From contig JAGXFG010000004.1 of NCBI GenBank assembly GCA_024637395.1, forward strand, positions 23,836-87,835: a stretch of DNA of 64,000 nt, read 5' to 3'. The DNA comes from Burkholderiaceae bacterium (GTDB lineage: Bacteria; Pseudomonadota; Gammaproteobacteria; Burkholderiales; Burkholderiaceae_E). Position 1 is the first letter of the stretch. Every line of letters begins with the position of its first letter. The translations under genes and the position numbers were made by a program. Shown piece after piece: positions 9,752 through 17,576 of the stretch. The notes beneath the pieces are model-generated. The model saw nothing but the letters and a program-made list of their open reading frames with translations. It made no database searches and was not told where the DNA came from.

Positions 9752-11430
9752 CGAATCCGATCGCTAACATTCACATGCAGGTCATGTGGAACCGCCTGAT
9801 CTCCGTGGTCGAAGAACAGGCTTTGACCCTGGTACGGACCGCCTTTAGCACCAGCGTGCGGGAAGCAGGCGACCTTTCTGCAGGGGTGTTTGACCGCGCT
9901 GGACGCATGCTGGCGCAGGCGGTTACCGGCACGCCCGGTCACGTGAATGCCATGGCCGAAGCGGTTGGACATTTCATCCGCGATATCGGTGAGGCCCGTA
10001 TTTTCGAAGGCGACGTCTACATTACGAACGACCCTTGGAAGGGCACTGGACACCTGCACGACATCACCGTGGTCACCCCTTCGTTCTGCGCCGGAGAGCT
10101 GATCGGATATTTCGCCTGCACCGCGCATGTGGTCGACATCGGTGGCCGCGGTTTCGGGCCTGGCGGACGGGAAGTCTACGAAGAGGGTCTGTTTATTCCG
10201 ATCATGAAATTCGCCGAACGCGGCGAGGTCAATCAAGATCTGGTCAACATCGTCGCCAACAACGTTCGGGAGGCGGATCAGGTGGTGGGCGATATCTACT
10301 CGCTGGCCGCATGTAACGAAACGGGGCAGCAGCGCCTGATGACCATGCTGGACGAGTTTGACCTAGCCGATCTGGAAGAACTGGGCACCTTCATCCTTGA
10401 ACACAGCCGGCGCGCAACGCTGGAAAGAATCGCGGCGCTGCCCAAAGGTGTCTACGAGAACAGTATGGAACTGGACGGCTACGACGTGCCGGTAAAGCTG
10501 GTGGTGAAGCTTTGCATCGACGAAAACGGCATCCTGGCTGATTTCGCGGGAACCACGGGCTGCAGCAGCTATGGCATCAACGTTCCCGTCATCTATACCA
10601 AGGCCTACTCCGGCTACGGATTGAAGTGCGCGATCGCCCCTGAGATCCCCAACAATGCGGGGTCCCTTGCGCCGTTTGACGTATCGGCGCCGCCCGGCTG
10701 CATCCTGAACGCGCTGCGTCCCAGCCCGGTAGCCGTACGTCACGTGCTCGGCCACTTCGTGCCTGACTTGGTGCTTGGCGCGCTGCACGGCTCTCTCCCT
10801 GAGCAGATTCCAGCCGAAGGTGCCGGCGCGACCTGGAACATTCATATCAGCGCACGCGCGCGTTCCGATGCAAGGCCAGACGTCGAGCGCAAGTCGAGCG
10901 AGATACTCATGTTCAACAGTGGCGGCGGAGGGGCTCGTCCCGGTCTGGACGGCCTGCACGCTACGGCCTTTCCAAGCGGAGTGCGCACCATGCCGGTGGA
11001 GGCTACCGAACAGGTGGGTCCGATCGTCGTCTGGCGCAAGGAATTACGTCCGGACTCCGGCGGCGCAGGCTGCATGCGCGGTGGACTGGGTCAGGTGGTC
11101 GAGATTGCCGCAGCCGAGGGCTACCAGATTCACTTCAACGCCATGTTCGACCGTACGCGTTTTGCGGCGCGTGGACGCAATGGAGGTGGCGAAGGCCAGG
11201 CCGGCACCGTCGCGCTGGACGACGGCACCGTCTTGCGCGGCAAGGGCTCGCGCATCGAAGTACCGGTGGGCCGCAGCGTGGTGCTGAGTCTGCCCGGCGG
11301 GGGGGGCCATGGCGCGCCAGCCGCGCGTAGTCCGCAGGCGGTGGCAAGCGATGTGAAGAATGGCTACGTGTCGGCGGAGCGTGCTCGCGACGACTACGGC
11401 TATGTGTCGCACGTCAAGCCGGCAAACTAA
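9748..11430 (+). CDS. hyuB: hydantoinase B/oxoprolinase family subunit (HyuB)
   Basis: Catalytic partner of HyuA, 560 residues, the usual length. Family motifs include VTGTPGHVNAMAEAV, GDVYITNDPWKGTGHLHD (candidate metal/substrate ligands), CTAHVVDIGG and FNSGGGGARPGLDG, and a glycine-rich C-terminus LSLPGGGGHGAP. Starts at ATG 9748, sharing ATGA with the hyuA stop, so the two subunits are translationally coupled in the stoichiometric complex expected for this family. Followed after 21 nt by an aminotransferase in the same operon. The combination with a TRAP importer suggests that an imported cyclic amide is opened to an amino acid (inference). Confidence 0.93.
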   Translation: MTNPIANIHMQVMWNRLISVVEEQALTLVRTAFSTSVREAGDLSAGVFDRAGRMLAQAVTGTPGHVNAMAEAVGHFIRDIGEARIFEGDVYITNDPWKGTGHLHDITVVTPSFCAGELIGYFACTAHVVDIGGRGFGPGGREVYEEGLFIPIMKFAERGEVNQDLVNIVANNVREADQVVGDIYSLAACNETGQQRLMTMLDEFDLADLEELGTFILEHSRRATLERIAALPKGVYENSMELDGYDVPVKLVVKLCIDENGILADFAGTTGCSSYGINVPVIYTKAYSGYGLKCAIAPEIPNNAGSLAPFDVSAPPGCILNALRPSPVAVRHVLGHFVPDLVLGALHGSLPEQIPAEGAGATWNIHISARARSDARPDVERKSSEILMFNSGGGGARPGLDGLHATAFPSGVRTMPVEATEQVGPIVVWRKELRPDSGGAGCMRGGLGQVVEIAAAEGYQIHFNAMFDRTRFAARGRNGGGEGQAGTVALDDGTVLRGKGSRIEVPVGRSVVLSLPGGGGHGAPAARSPQAVASDVKNGYVSAERARDDYGYVSHVKPAN

Positions 11431-11451
11431 CCTAAGCGAAGAGGCAACGAT

Positions 11452-12669
11452 TTGGAATTCCAAGCCGAGCGGATCAAGCTGATCAAGGCTTCGCCCAGCA
11501 TGGCGATCTCGCTGCAGGCGCGCAAAATGCGCCAGGAGGGCGCGGATGTCATTGATCTCAGCCTGGGCGAGCCCGACTTCGATACGCCAGCCCACATCGT
11601 TGAGGCAGCTTATCGCGCAATGTGTGCGGGTCAGACGCGTTATACGGCCGCCGACGGCACCCCCGAACTGAAGGCCGCCGTCGCGCGCAAGTTCCAGCGC
11701 GATAACGGACTGATCTTTGCGCCCGACGAGATATCGGTTGCCAACGGCGCCAAGCAGAGCATTTTCAACGGCTTGTTTGCGACTCTGGAGCCGGGCGACG
11801 AGGTGCTGATTCCGGCGCCGTTCTGGGTGTCGTATTCCGACATGGTCTCCTTGGCGGGCGGCGTGCCGCGCATCGTGCCGTGCGGAATCGAAAGCGACTT
11901 CCTGTTGACGCCGGAGAGCTTCGAACAACACCTGACGCCGCGTACCCGATGGGTCATCCTGAACTCGCCTTCCAACCCAAGCGGAGCCGTCTACGACCGC
12001 GGGCAGCTGGGCGCCTTGGGCGAAGTGCTGCTGAAACATCCCCGGGTGCTGGTGTTGTCCGACGAAATCTACGAACACATTACCTATGGCGCCGTACCCT
12101 TCGTCTCCTTTGGCGCTGCCTGCCCGGCGTTGCGCGGTCGCACCCTGATCGTCAACGGTGTCTCCAAGACCTACGCAATGACGGGTTGGCGCATCGGCTA
12201 TGCCGCCGGACCGAAAGCCCTGATGGTTGCCATGGGCAAGATCCAGTCGCAGAGCACCAGCAACCCCTGCTCGGTGGCACAAGCCGCTGCGGTGGAAGCC
12301 TTGAACGGGCCGCAAGATTGCGTGGCACCGATGGTGGCCGAGTACCGCTCACGCAGCACCCGCGTCCTTGAGGCGTTGTCACGCATCCCGGGCCTGCGCA
12401 CGGCGCAGCCGCAAGGTGCCTTCTACGCTTACCCGCACTGCGGCAGCTTTATTGGCACGCGCGCTCCCGATGGGCAAACCATTTCCAATGACGCGGATCT
12501 GGCCGCTTACTTGTTGCGCATTGGCCATGTGGCAACCGTGCCCGGGGTCGCCTTCGGCCTGTCGCCATATCTTCGATTGTCGTTCGCGACATCGCAGGCG
12601 GTCCTGGACGACGCAATGGAGCGTATCCAGCGAGCGTTGGCCGACTTGCGGCAAGATGCTCATATGTGA
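11452..12669 (+). CDS. PLP-dependent aminotransferase, class I/II (aspartate aminotransferase-like)
   Basis: 405 residues, fold type I aminotransferase of the AspC/AAT-Ib group that swaps an amino group between an amino acid and a 2-oxo acid. Visible motifs: LSLGEPDFDTP, ILNSPSNPSGAVY, LSDEIYEHITYG and the PLP lysine Lys239 in GVSKTYAMTGWRIG; a conserved Arg near the C-terminus (LRLSFA) would bind the substrate carboxylate. The start is TTG at 11452, supported by AAGAGG about 10 nt upstream and because the family N-terminus fits here. It lies 21 nt behind hyuB in the same operon, so it probably processes the product of the HyuAB reaction. Substrate specificity cannot be assigned. Confidence 0.9.
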   Translation: MEFQAERIKLIKASPSMAISLQARKMRQEGADVIDLSLGEPDFDTPAHIVEAAYRAMCAGQTRYTAADGTPELKAAVARKFQRDNGLIFAPDEISVANGAKQSIFNGLFATLEPGDEVLIPAPFWVSYSDMVSLAGGVPRIVPCGIESDFLLTPESFEQHLTPRTRWVILNSPSNPSGAVYDRGQLGALGEVLLKHPRVLVLSDEIYEHITYGAVPFVSFGAACPALRGRTLIVNGVSKTYAMTGWRIGYAAGPKALMVAMGKIQSQSTSNPCSVAQAAAVEALNGPQDCVAPMVAEYRSRSTRVLEALSRIPGLRTAQPQGAFYAYPHCGSFIGTRAPDGQTISNDADLAAYLLRIGHVATVPGVAFGLSPYLRLSFATSQAVLDDAMERIQRALADLRQDAHM

Positions 12670-12816
12670 AGCGACGAGAGGCTATTTCTGGGCGCTCTAC
12701 ATCCGGGTTGCCACTTGGAGTCGAAATTCTTTTTGAGAGACCTGAATGTTATGAAACCGGACGCATCGAAGTAGCTTTGTGGCAGGTGCGTCAAACCGCG
12801 GGTTAGAGTCCCGTCG
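12670..12816. other. junction segment with tRNA T-arm-like motif
   Basis: Noncoding DNA between the accessory operon and the dctM remnant, noticeably AT-richer than the right-hand flank. At 12798-12814 it has GCGGG-TTAGAGT-CCCGT, a 5-bp stem with 7-nt loop resembling a tRNA T-arm except that the invariant C56 is A. It is followed by CGACCCC-G-CCG, like an acceptor strand plus discriminator and CC(A). No matching 5' half, anticodon arm or D-arm is present, so it is not a functional tRNA. It may be coincidence or a degenerate integration scar. Confidence 0.3.
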
Positions 12817-12993
12817 ACCCCGCCGGTCGGCTTCAATCTGTTCGTCCTCCAGGGCATGACCAAACTGGAACTGCCGTGGATCGCCCGGGCGGCAATGCCG
12901 ATGTTCCTGCTGATGGTGCTGGCGGTCGCGCTGATCTACTTGTTCCCCGACCTGGTCGTCTGGCTGCCGCATCAGATGCGCATGGCTCCCTGA
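12817..12993 (+). pseudogene. 3' remnant of a second TRAP large permease gene (dctM)
   Basis: 58 codons plus stop read TPPVGFNLFVLQGMTKLELP and then two hydrophobic stretches, clearly the extreme C-terminus of a DctM permease. Alignment by eye with the intact DctM at 4230-5546 gives an identical first 13 residues and about 30 of 54 identical overall. It is therefore a different paralogue, not a duplicate. No start codon, ribosome site or upstream homology is present; similarity begins abruptly at 12817. Orientation is opposite to the intact dctM. Most likely the stump of an older TRAP operon whose 5' part was lost when the 4.2-12.8 kb block was acquired. Confidence 0.85.
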
Positions 12994-13087
12994 CGACCGC
13001 AATCGCGCTGTCTACCAGCAGGCAGTGGCTGGGGCCGTCAGTCGTCGGCCGTGCCCCGCAATCCCCGTGACGCACTAGAATCCACCT

Positions 13088-14623
13088 ATGGGCTCCGATC
13101 TCACCGGCTGCTTCGGAACAGCTCCCGCGACGGGAGCCTTGTTCACCACTGCCACGATCCGGGCCGTCGAAGCCAACTGGCTGGCGCGGCTGCCCCATGC
13201 AACGCTGATGGAGCGCGCGGCACAGGCCTGTACCGATGCGCTCGAGCGCATCGCGTGGCGCCTCCCCCGCGGGACACCGCTGATTGCCCTGGCCGGGCCG
13301 GGCAACAACGGCGGCGACGCGCTGCTGGCGGCGCTCAAGTTGCGCGCTATCGGTTTCACCTGCCATGTCTGGTCGGGCGCCGCGACGCCGCCGCCGGGCG
13401 GCGAGGCACATGAGGTGCGTGCCCGCTGGCTGGCCGCCGGTAGCGGGTTCATCGGCACTGAAGAGTTGCTGGCGGCCGCCCGTGCCGGGGCGATCATGAT
13501 CGACGGCTTGTTCGGCATCGGGCTGGGGCGCGCGCTCGGTGGTGAATACGCGGCCCTGGTGAGGAACTTGAATGACGCTGGTTGCACTGCTCTGGGCGTT
13601 GATGTGCCCAGCGGCATCGACGCCGACACCGGCGCGGTGGTCGGAGGCAGCGCCGGTGTGGCCCTGCGCTGCGTTGCGACCGTAACCATGATCGGTGACA
13701 AGCCCGGGTTGCACACCGGAGCTGCGCTCGACTACGTTGGTCAGCTGAGTGTGGCTGACCTGGGCACGGGCGAATTCCCGGCGGCCGATGGCCTGCTGGT
13801 TGGTGGCGACTGGGTCCGGCAACGGCTGCGCACGCGGCCAGTGACCAGCCACAAGGGAAGTTTCGGAACAGTCTGCATCATTGGCGGGGCTCAGGGGATG
13901 AGTGGCGCGGCCTTGCTGGCAGGTCGCGGCGCGATGGCAGCTGGCGCCGGCAAGGTCTATATTGCTGGGCCTGACGGTCCGGCGTTTGACCCGAGTCAAC
14001 CACAGTTGATGACCCGCGATACCGAGGAAGCGCTCGACGATGTCAGCGCTGTCGCGATCGGCTGCGGACTGGGCAGCAGCCACGCAGCTGGCGTGCTGCT
14101 CGGCCGGGCGATAGTCTCACCGGCAGCCCTGGTGCTCGACGCCGATGCGCTCAACCTCATCGCTGCAGAGGACAGCGCGGGCACCTCCTTTGCCAAGCTC
14201 AGCGCGCGTGCCGCCGACACCACGCTGCTCACGCCGCATCCGCTCGAAGCCGCGCGCCTGCTGGGGAGCACACCCGCGGCAATCGCTGCCGACCGGATTG
14301 CGGCCGCGCTTGAGCTGGCTCGGCGCAGCGGCTGTGTCGTGATCCTCAAAGGAGCCGGATCGATCATCGCCGAGCCGCTCGGATCTTGGTCAGTCAATGA
14401 CTCGGGCAGCCCGGCCCTGGCCAGCGCCGGCAGCGGCGACGTCCTCGCTGGCATGGCGGCAGCGCTGCTGGCCCAGGGCTACGGCGCGCTCGAGGCCGCG
14501 CAATTGGCGGCGTGGCTGCACGGGCGGGCGGGCGAGGTCTGGAGTGAACAGCATCCCCGCCACTGCGGCATGTCGGCAGCGCAGCTGCCGGCCCTGATCA
14601 CCGAGGCAATCAATGGCGTCTGA
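13088..14623 (+). CDS. nnr: bifunctional NAD(P)H-hydrate repair enzyme (epimerase + ADP-dependent dehydratase)
   Basis: Repairs hydrated NADH/NADPH: the N-terminal YjeF_N domain (about residues 20-215) epimerises R- and S-NAD(P)HX, and the C-terminal ribokinase-like domain (about 235-505) dehydrates S-NAD(P)HX using ADP. Visible motifs are LAGPGNNGGDALLAAL and GVDVPSGIDADTG in the first half, and KGSFGTVCIIGGAQGM, LTPHPLEAARLL and GSPALASAGSGDVLAGMAAA in the second. 511 residues, normal for the fused form. Its stop overlaps the pgi start by 11 nt, indicating co-translation. The ATG at 13088 lacks a strong Shine-Dalgarno sequence; the next in-frame start would truncate the epimerase domain. 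Confidence 0.95.
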   Translation: MGSDLTGCFGTAPATGALFTTATIRAVEANWLARLPHATLMERAAQACTDALERIAWRLPRGTPLIALAGPGNNGGDALLAALKLRAIGFTCHVWSGAATPPPGGEAHEVRARWLAAGSGFIGTEELLAAARAGAIMIDGLFGIGLGRALGGEYAALVRNLNDAGCTALGVDVPSGIDADTGAVVGGSAGVALRCVATVTMIGDKPGLHTGAALDYVGQLSVADLGTGEFPAADGLLVGGDWVRQRLRTRPVTSHKGSFGTVCIIGGAQGMSGAALLAGRGAMAAGAGKVYIAGPDGPAFDPSQPQLMTRDTEEALDDVSAVAIGCGLGSSHAAGVLLGRAIVSPAALVLDADALNLIAAEDSAGTSFAKLSARAADTTLLTPHPLEAARLLGSTPAAIAADRIAAALELARRSGCVVILKGAGSIIAEPLGSWSVNDSGSPALASAGSGDVLAGMAAALLAQGYGALEAAQLAAWLHGRAGEVWSEQHPRHCGMSAAQLPALITEAINGV

Positions 14624-16229
14624 GCGCAATTTGGCCCGCAACGATGAGCGAACGGCGTTTCGGGCTTCACTGGACGGGCTGCGCGAACGCTCCCGGAGCG
14701 TGGGCGAATGCTCGATCAGTGCCTTGTTCGCAAACGAGCCGGAGCGCCTGGCGCGTCTCAGCTTCGAATGCGCTCCGCTGAGCGTCGACCTGTCGCGCCA
14801 GCGCCTGCCGCTCACTGATCTCCCCAGCCTGTTCGCTCACGCCGCAGCTTCGGGCTGGCACGCCGGACGGGAACGAATGTTCGCGGGCGAGGCGATCAAC
14901 TTCACCGAGCAGCGCGCCGCTTTCCACGTCGCCCTGCGAGCCCGGCGGCCGATGCCGCTCGCCGACGACGGCGACGTCATGCCCCAGGTGTCTGCCACCC
15001 TGGAGCGGATGGGCGAGTTCTCTGCCGCGGTCCGCGCCGGCGCACACCGCGGCGCGCACGGCGATCGAATCAGCGACATCGTGGCAATCGGCATCGGTGG
15101 CTCGGCTCTGGGGCCGGAGCTGGCCTGCGAGGCGCTGGCTTCAGATGGGCAGCCCGGCTTGCGGGTGCATTTTCTGGCCAACGTCGATCCGGCGTCCTGG
15201 GCGAGTGTTCGCCAAGGTCTCCGGGCGGACACGACCCTGGCGATCATATCCTCGAAGACCTGGTCGACCGCCGAAACCATTGCCAACGCCACTGCGGTGC
15301 GCGACTGGCTGCTCAACGAGGGGATTGCGCCCGGCGAGCTGCATCGCCACCTCGCCGGGGTCACTGCCCGACCCGAGCGCGCGCTCGCGTTCGGAGTGTC
15401 GGAGGCGGCGCTGTTTTCACTTCCGGACTGGGTGGGAGGCCGTTACTCGCTCTGGTCGGCCATCGGTTTGCCACTGATGCTGGCGATCGGGCCCGCGGCC
15501 TTTGACGAGTTGCTCGCCGGAGCGCGCGCCGTTGACGAACATTTCTTCACCACGCCGATCGAGCGCAACGCTCCGGCCATGCTCGTGCTGGTCTCGCTCT
15601 GGAACTCCCTGGTGCTGCACACGCAAACCGAAGCGGTGATTCCCTACAGCCACTCGTTGCGGCGCTTGCCAGCCTACCTGCAACAACTGCAGATGGAGAG
15701 CAACGGCAAGGGCGTCGATAGTGACGGGGTGGCACTCGACTACCCGAGTGGCGCCGTGACCTGGGGCGAACCCGGGACCGACGCACAACATTCCTTTTTC
15801 CAGGCCCTGCATCAGGGACCGGCGATTCATCCGGTGGATTTCATCCTGGTCGCGCCGCCGCCGGGCGAGCTTGCTCCCGCGGCCGCCAAGTTGCTGGCCA
15901 ACGGCCTGGCCCAGGCCGAGGCGCTGCTGCGCGGCGACCCTGGGGCAGACGATCCGCATCGCCGCTGTCCGGGAAATCGTCCTTCGACAACGATCCTGCT
16001 CGATGGCCTGACTCCGCGCAGTCTTGGGGCGCTGCTGGCGCTCTACGAACACAAGACCGCATCGCTGGGATGGCTGCTGCGGATCAACTCCTTCGACCAG
16101 TGGGGCGTGGAGCTCGGCAAACGGGTGGCGCTGCGCATCGAGGCGCTGCTCACCGATCCCGGCCTGGCTCTGCCGAGCGACATGGATCCGTCGACCGCCG
16201 CGCTGGTCGAGCGACTACGCCGGCGCTAA
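14613..16229 (+). CDS. pgi: glucose-6-phosphate isomerase
   Basis: Interconverts glucose-6-phosphate and fructose-6-phosphate in glycolysis/gluconeogenesis, cytosolic homodimer. 538 residues, in the usual bacterial range. Two SIS-fold domains; signatures include IGIGGSALGPELACEAL (phosphate-binding loop), SSKTWSTAETIANA, GGRYSLWSAIGLPLMLAIG, QLQMESNGKGVD and the C-terminal SLGWLLRINSFDQWGVELGK. The start codon lies inside the last codons of nnr, so the two genes form an operon. Converges on the ybbA-like gene with a 26-nt gap, which leaves little room for a terminator. Confidence 0.97.
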   Translation: MASERNLARNDERTAFRASLDGLRERSRSVGECSISALFANEPERLARLSFECAPLSVDLSRQRLPLTDLPSLFAHAAASGWHAGRERMFAGEAINFTEQRAAFHVALRARRPMPLADDGDVMPQVSATLERMGEFSAAVRAGAHRGAHGDRISDIVAIGIGGSALGPELACEALASDGQPGLRVHFLANVDPASWASVRQGLRADTTLAIISSKTWSTAETIANATAVRDWLLNEGIAPGELHRHLAGVTARPERALAFGVSEAALFSLPDWVGGRYSLWSAIGLPLMLAIGPAAFDELLAGARAVDEHFFTTPIERNAPAMLVLVSLWNSLVLHTQTEAVIPYSHSLRRLPAYLQQLQMESNGKGVDSDGVALDYPSGAVTWGEPGTDAQHSFFQALHQGPAIHPVDFILVAPPPGELAPAAAKLLANGLAQAEALLRGDPGADDPHRRCPGNRPSTTILLDGLTPRSLGALLALYEHKTASLGWLLRINSFDQWGVELGKRVALRIEALLTDPGLALPSDMDPSTAALVERLRRR

Positions 16230-16255
16230 CCGGCAACTCCTCACCCGGCAGTGCC

Positions 16256-16933
16256 TCAATCGCCCTCGAACGCTGCGACCCGGCCGGCGTGAAGGGTCAG
16301 GCGCCGCGAACAGAGGCGCGCCAGCCCGGGATCATGGGTGACCAGCACCATGGTGGCGCCGGCCTCGCGGTTCAACTCGAACAACAGGTCAATTACCCTT
16401 TCGCCAGTGGCGGCATCGAGGCTCCCAGTGGGCTCATCGGCCAGCAGCAAGCGGGGCTTTGATGCGAAGGCCCGTGCCAGAGCCACGCGCTGCTGCTCGC
16501 CGCCAGAGAGGGTTCGCGGATAATGCCGGGCGCGATCCGCCAGGCCCACTCGCTCGAGCAGCGCCCTGCCCCGCTCCTCGGCATCCTCGGCTCCCGCGAG
16601 TTCGAGCGGCAGCAGGACATTTTCGAGCGCATTCATCTGGCCGAGCAGCTGGAATGACTGGAAGACGAAACCCAGATTGCGCGCCCGCCAGGCGGCACGC
16701 CGGTCCTCGTCAAGCGCAAACAGGTTCTGGCCGAAGATGGTCAAAGTTCCCGAGGTCGGCAAGTCGAGTCCGGCCATCAACCCCAGCAAGGTAGACTTGC
16801 CGGAACCGGAGGCGCCCAGCACCGCCAGGGTTTCGCCCGCAGCCACCGTAAACGAGACTTCGTCCAGAATCCGCAACCAGCCGTCGGCGTCCCTGACCTG
16901 CTTGGTGAGTTGCTCTACCACGATTGCCGTCAT
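16256..16933 (-). CDS. ybbA: ABC transporter ATP-binding protein, LolD/YbbA/MacB-type
   Basis: 225-residue ATPase with Walker A GASGSGKSTLL (from about residue 40), Q-loop FVFQSFQLLGQMNALENV, signature LSGGEQQRVALARAF, Walker B LLLADEPTGSLD and an H-loop in VTHDPGLA. The sequence type drives FtsX-like permeases (LolCE, MacB, YbbP), yet no permease gene is adjacent, so the partner must be encoded elsewhere. As in E. coli it is divergent from tesA; here the two ATG codons overlap in the tetranucleotide CATG. AAAGGAGG lies 12 nt before the ATG, inside the tesA coding sequence. Role: probably lipoprotein or lipid-related extraction from the inner membrane (family inference). Confidence 0.88.
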   Translation of the reverse strand: MTAIVVEQLTKQVRDADGWLRILDEVSFTVAAGETLAVLGASGSGKSTLLGLMAGLDLPTSGTLTIFGQNLFALDEDRRAAWRARNLGFVFQSFQLLGQMNALENVLLPLELAGAEDAEERGRALLERVGLADRARHYPRTLSGGEQQRVALARAFASKPRLLLADEPTGSLDAATGERVIDLLFELNREAGATMVLVTHDPGLARLCSRRLTLHAGRVAAFEGD

Positions 16934-17576
16934 GAAAAAATTACGCCTCCTTTCGCTCGCGCTGCTCAGTGTAGCGTTACTGGTCCTCGGGCGCCCGGTT
17001 CACGCGGCGCCGGCGAGCGGCCCCGTGATTCTGGTCCTCGGCGACAGTCTGTCGGCCGAATATGGCCTGCGCCGAGGCACCGGCTGGGTGGAGTTGCTGC
17101 GCCAGCGCCTCGAGAAGAAAGGGTTTGGCCATCAGGTCGTGAATGCCAGCATCAGCGGCGAGACCACCGCCGGCGGGCGCAATCGGATTGGCGCCCTGCT
17201 TGCGGCCCATCGCCCCGCCATCGTGATCGTCGAACTCGGCGGCAACGACGCCTTGCGTGGCCTCGACCTCACCGCCAGCGCAGACAACCTGCGCCAGATC
17301 ACGGCCAAAGCGCGGCGCGGCAGGGCCCAGGTGCTGTTGCTCGGAATGCAGGTTCCGCCCAATTACGGCCGGGCCTATTCGGAACGCTTCGCGCGGATCT
17401 TCACCGATGTCGCACGAAGCGAGCGCGCCGCCCGGCTGCCGTTCTTCCTCGAACGCGTGGCTGAGCGCAATGATCTTTTCCAGGCCGACCGGATTCATCC
17501 CACCGAAGCGGCACAGCCGCTGCTGTTGGACAACGTCTGGCCGGCCCTGGAACCCCTTTTGCGCGGCGCGCCCTAG
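16932..17576 (+). CDS. tesA: arylesterase / lysophospholipase L1 (TesA-type SGNH hydrolase), secreted
   Basis: Periplasmic SGNH-family thioesterase/lysophospholipase of 214 residues. Signal peptide at residues 1-25 ending VHAA. Block I ILVLGDSLSAEYGL carries nucleophile Ser39, block III ELGGNDALRG gives the oxyanion Asn, and block V DRIHPTEAAQP provides the Asp/His pair. Starts at ATG 16932, which shares two bases with the ybbA start on the other strand; no strong Shine-Dalgarno precedes it, so initiation may be weak or leaderless. Its stop overlaps the gabD stop by 3 nt in a convergent arrangement. The adjacency of tesA and ybbA is conserved in E. coli. Confidence 0.94.
   Translation: MKKLRLLSLALLSVALLVLGRPVHAAPASGPVILVLGDSLSAEYGLRRGTGWVELLRQRLEKKGFGHQVVNASISGETTAGGRNRIGALLAAHRPAIVIVELGGNDALRGLDLTASADNLRQITAKARRGRAQVLLLGMQVPPNYGRAYSERFARIFTDVARSERAARLPFFLERVAERNDLFQADRIHPTEAAQPLLLDNVWPALEPLLRGAP

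Noticed and set aside
4230..12669. integrative element with its own recombinase or phage genes
   Set aside because: No integrase, transposase, relaxase, phage or plasmid gene and no flanking direct repeats were found; transfer is inferred only from composition and the dctM stump.
12798..12831. possible tRNA gene at the dctM-remnant junction
   Set aside because: Only a T-arm-like and acceptor-like 3' half is present, with the invariant C56 replaced and no D-arm or anticodon arm; CGACCCCGCCG is also explained as dctM coding sequence.
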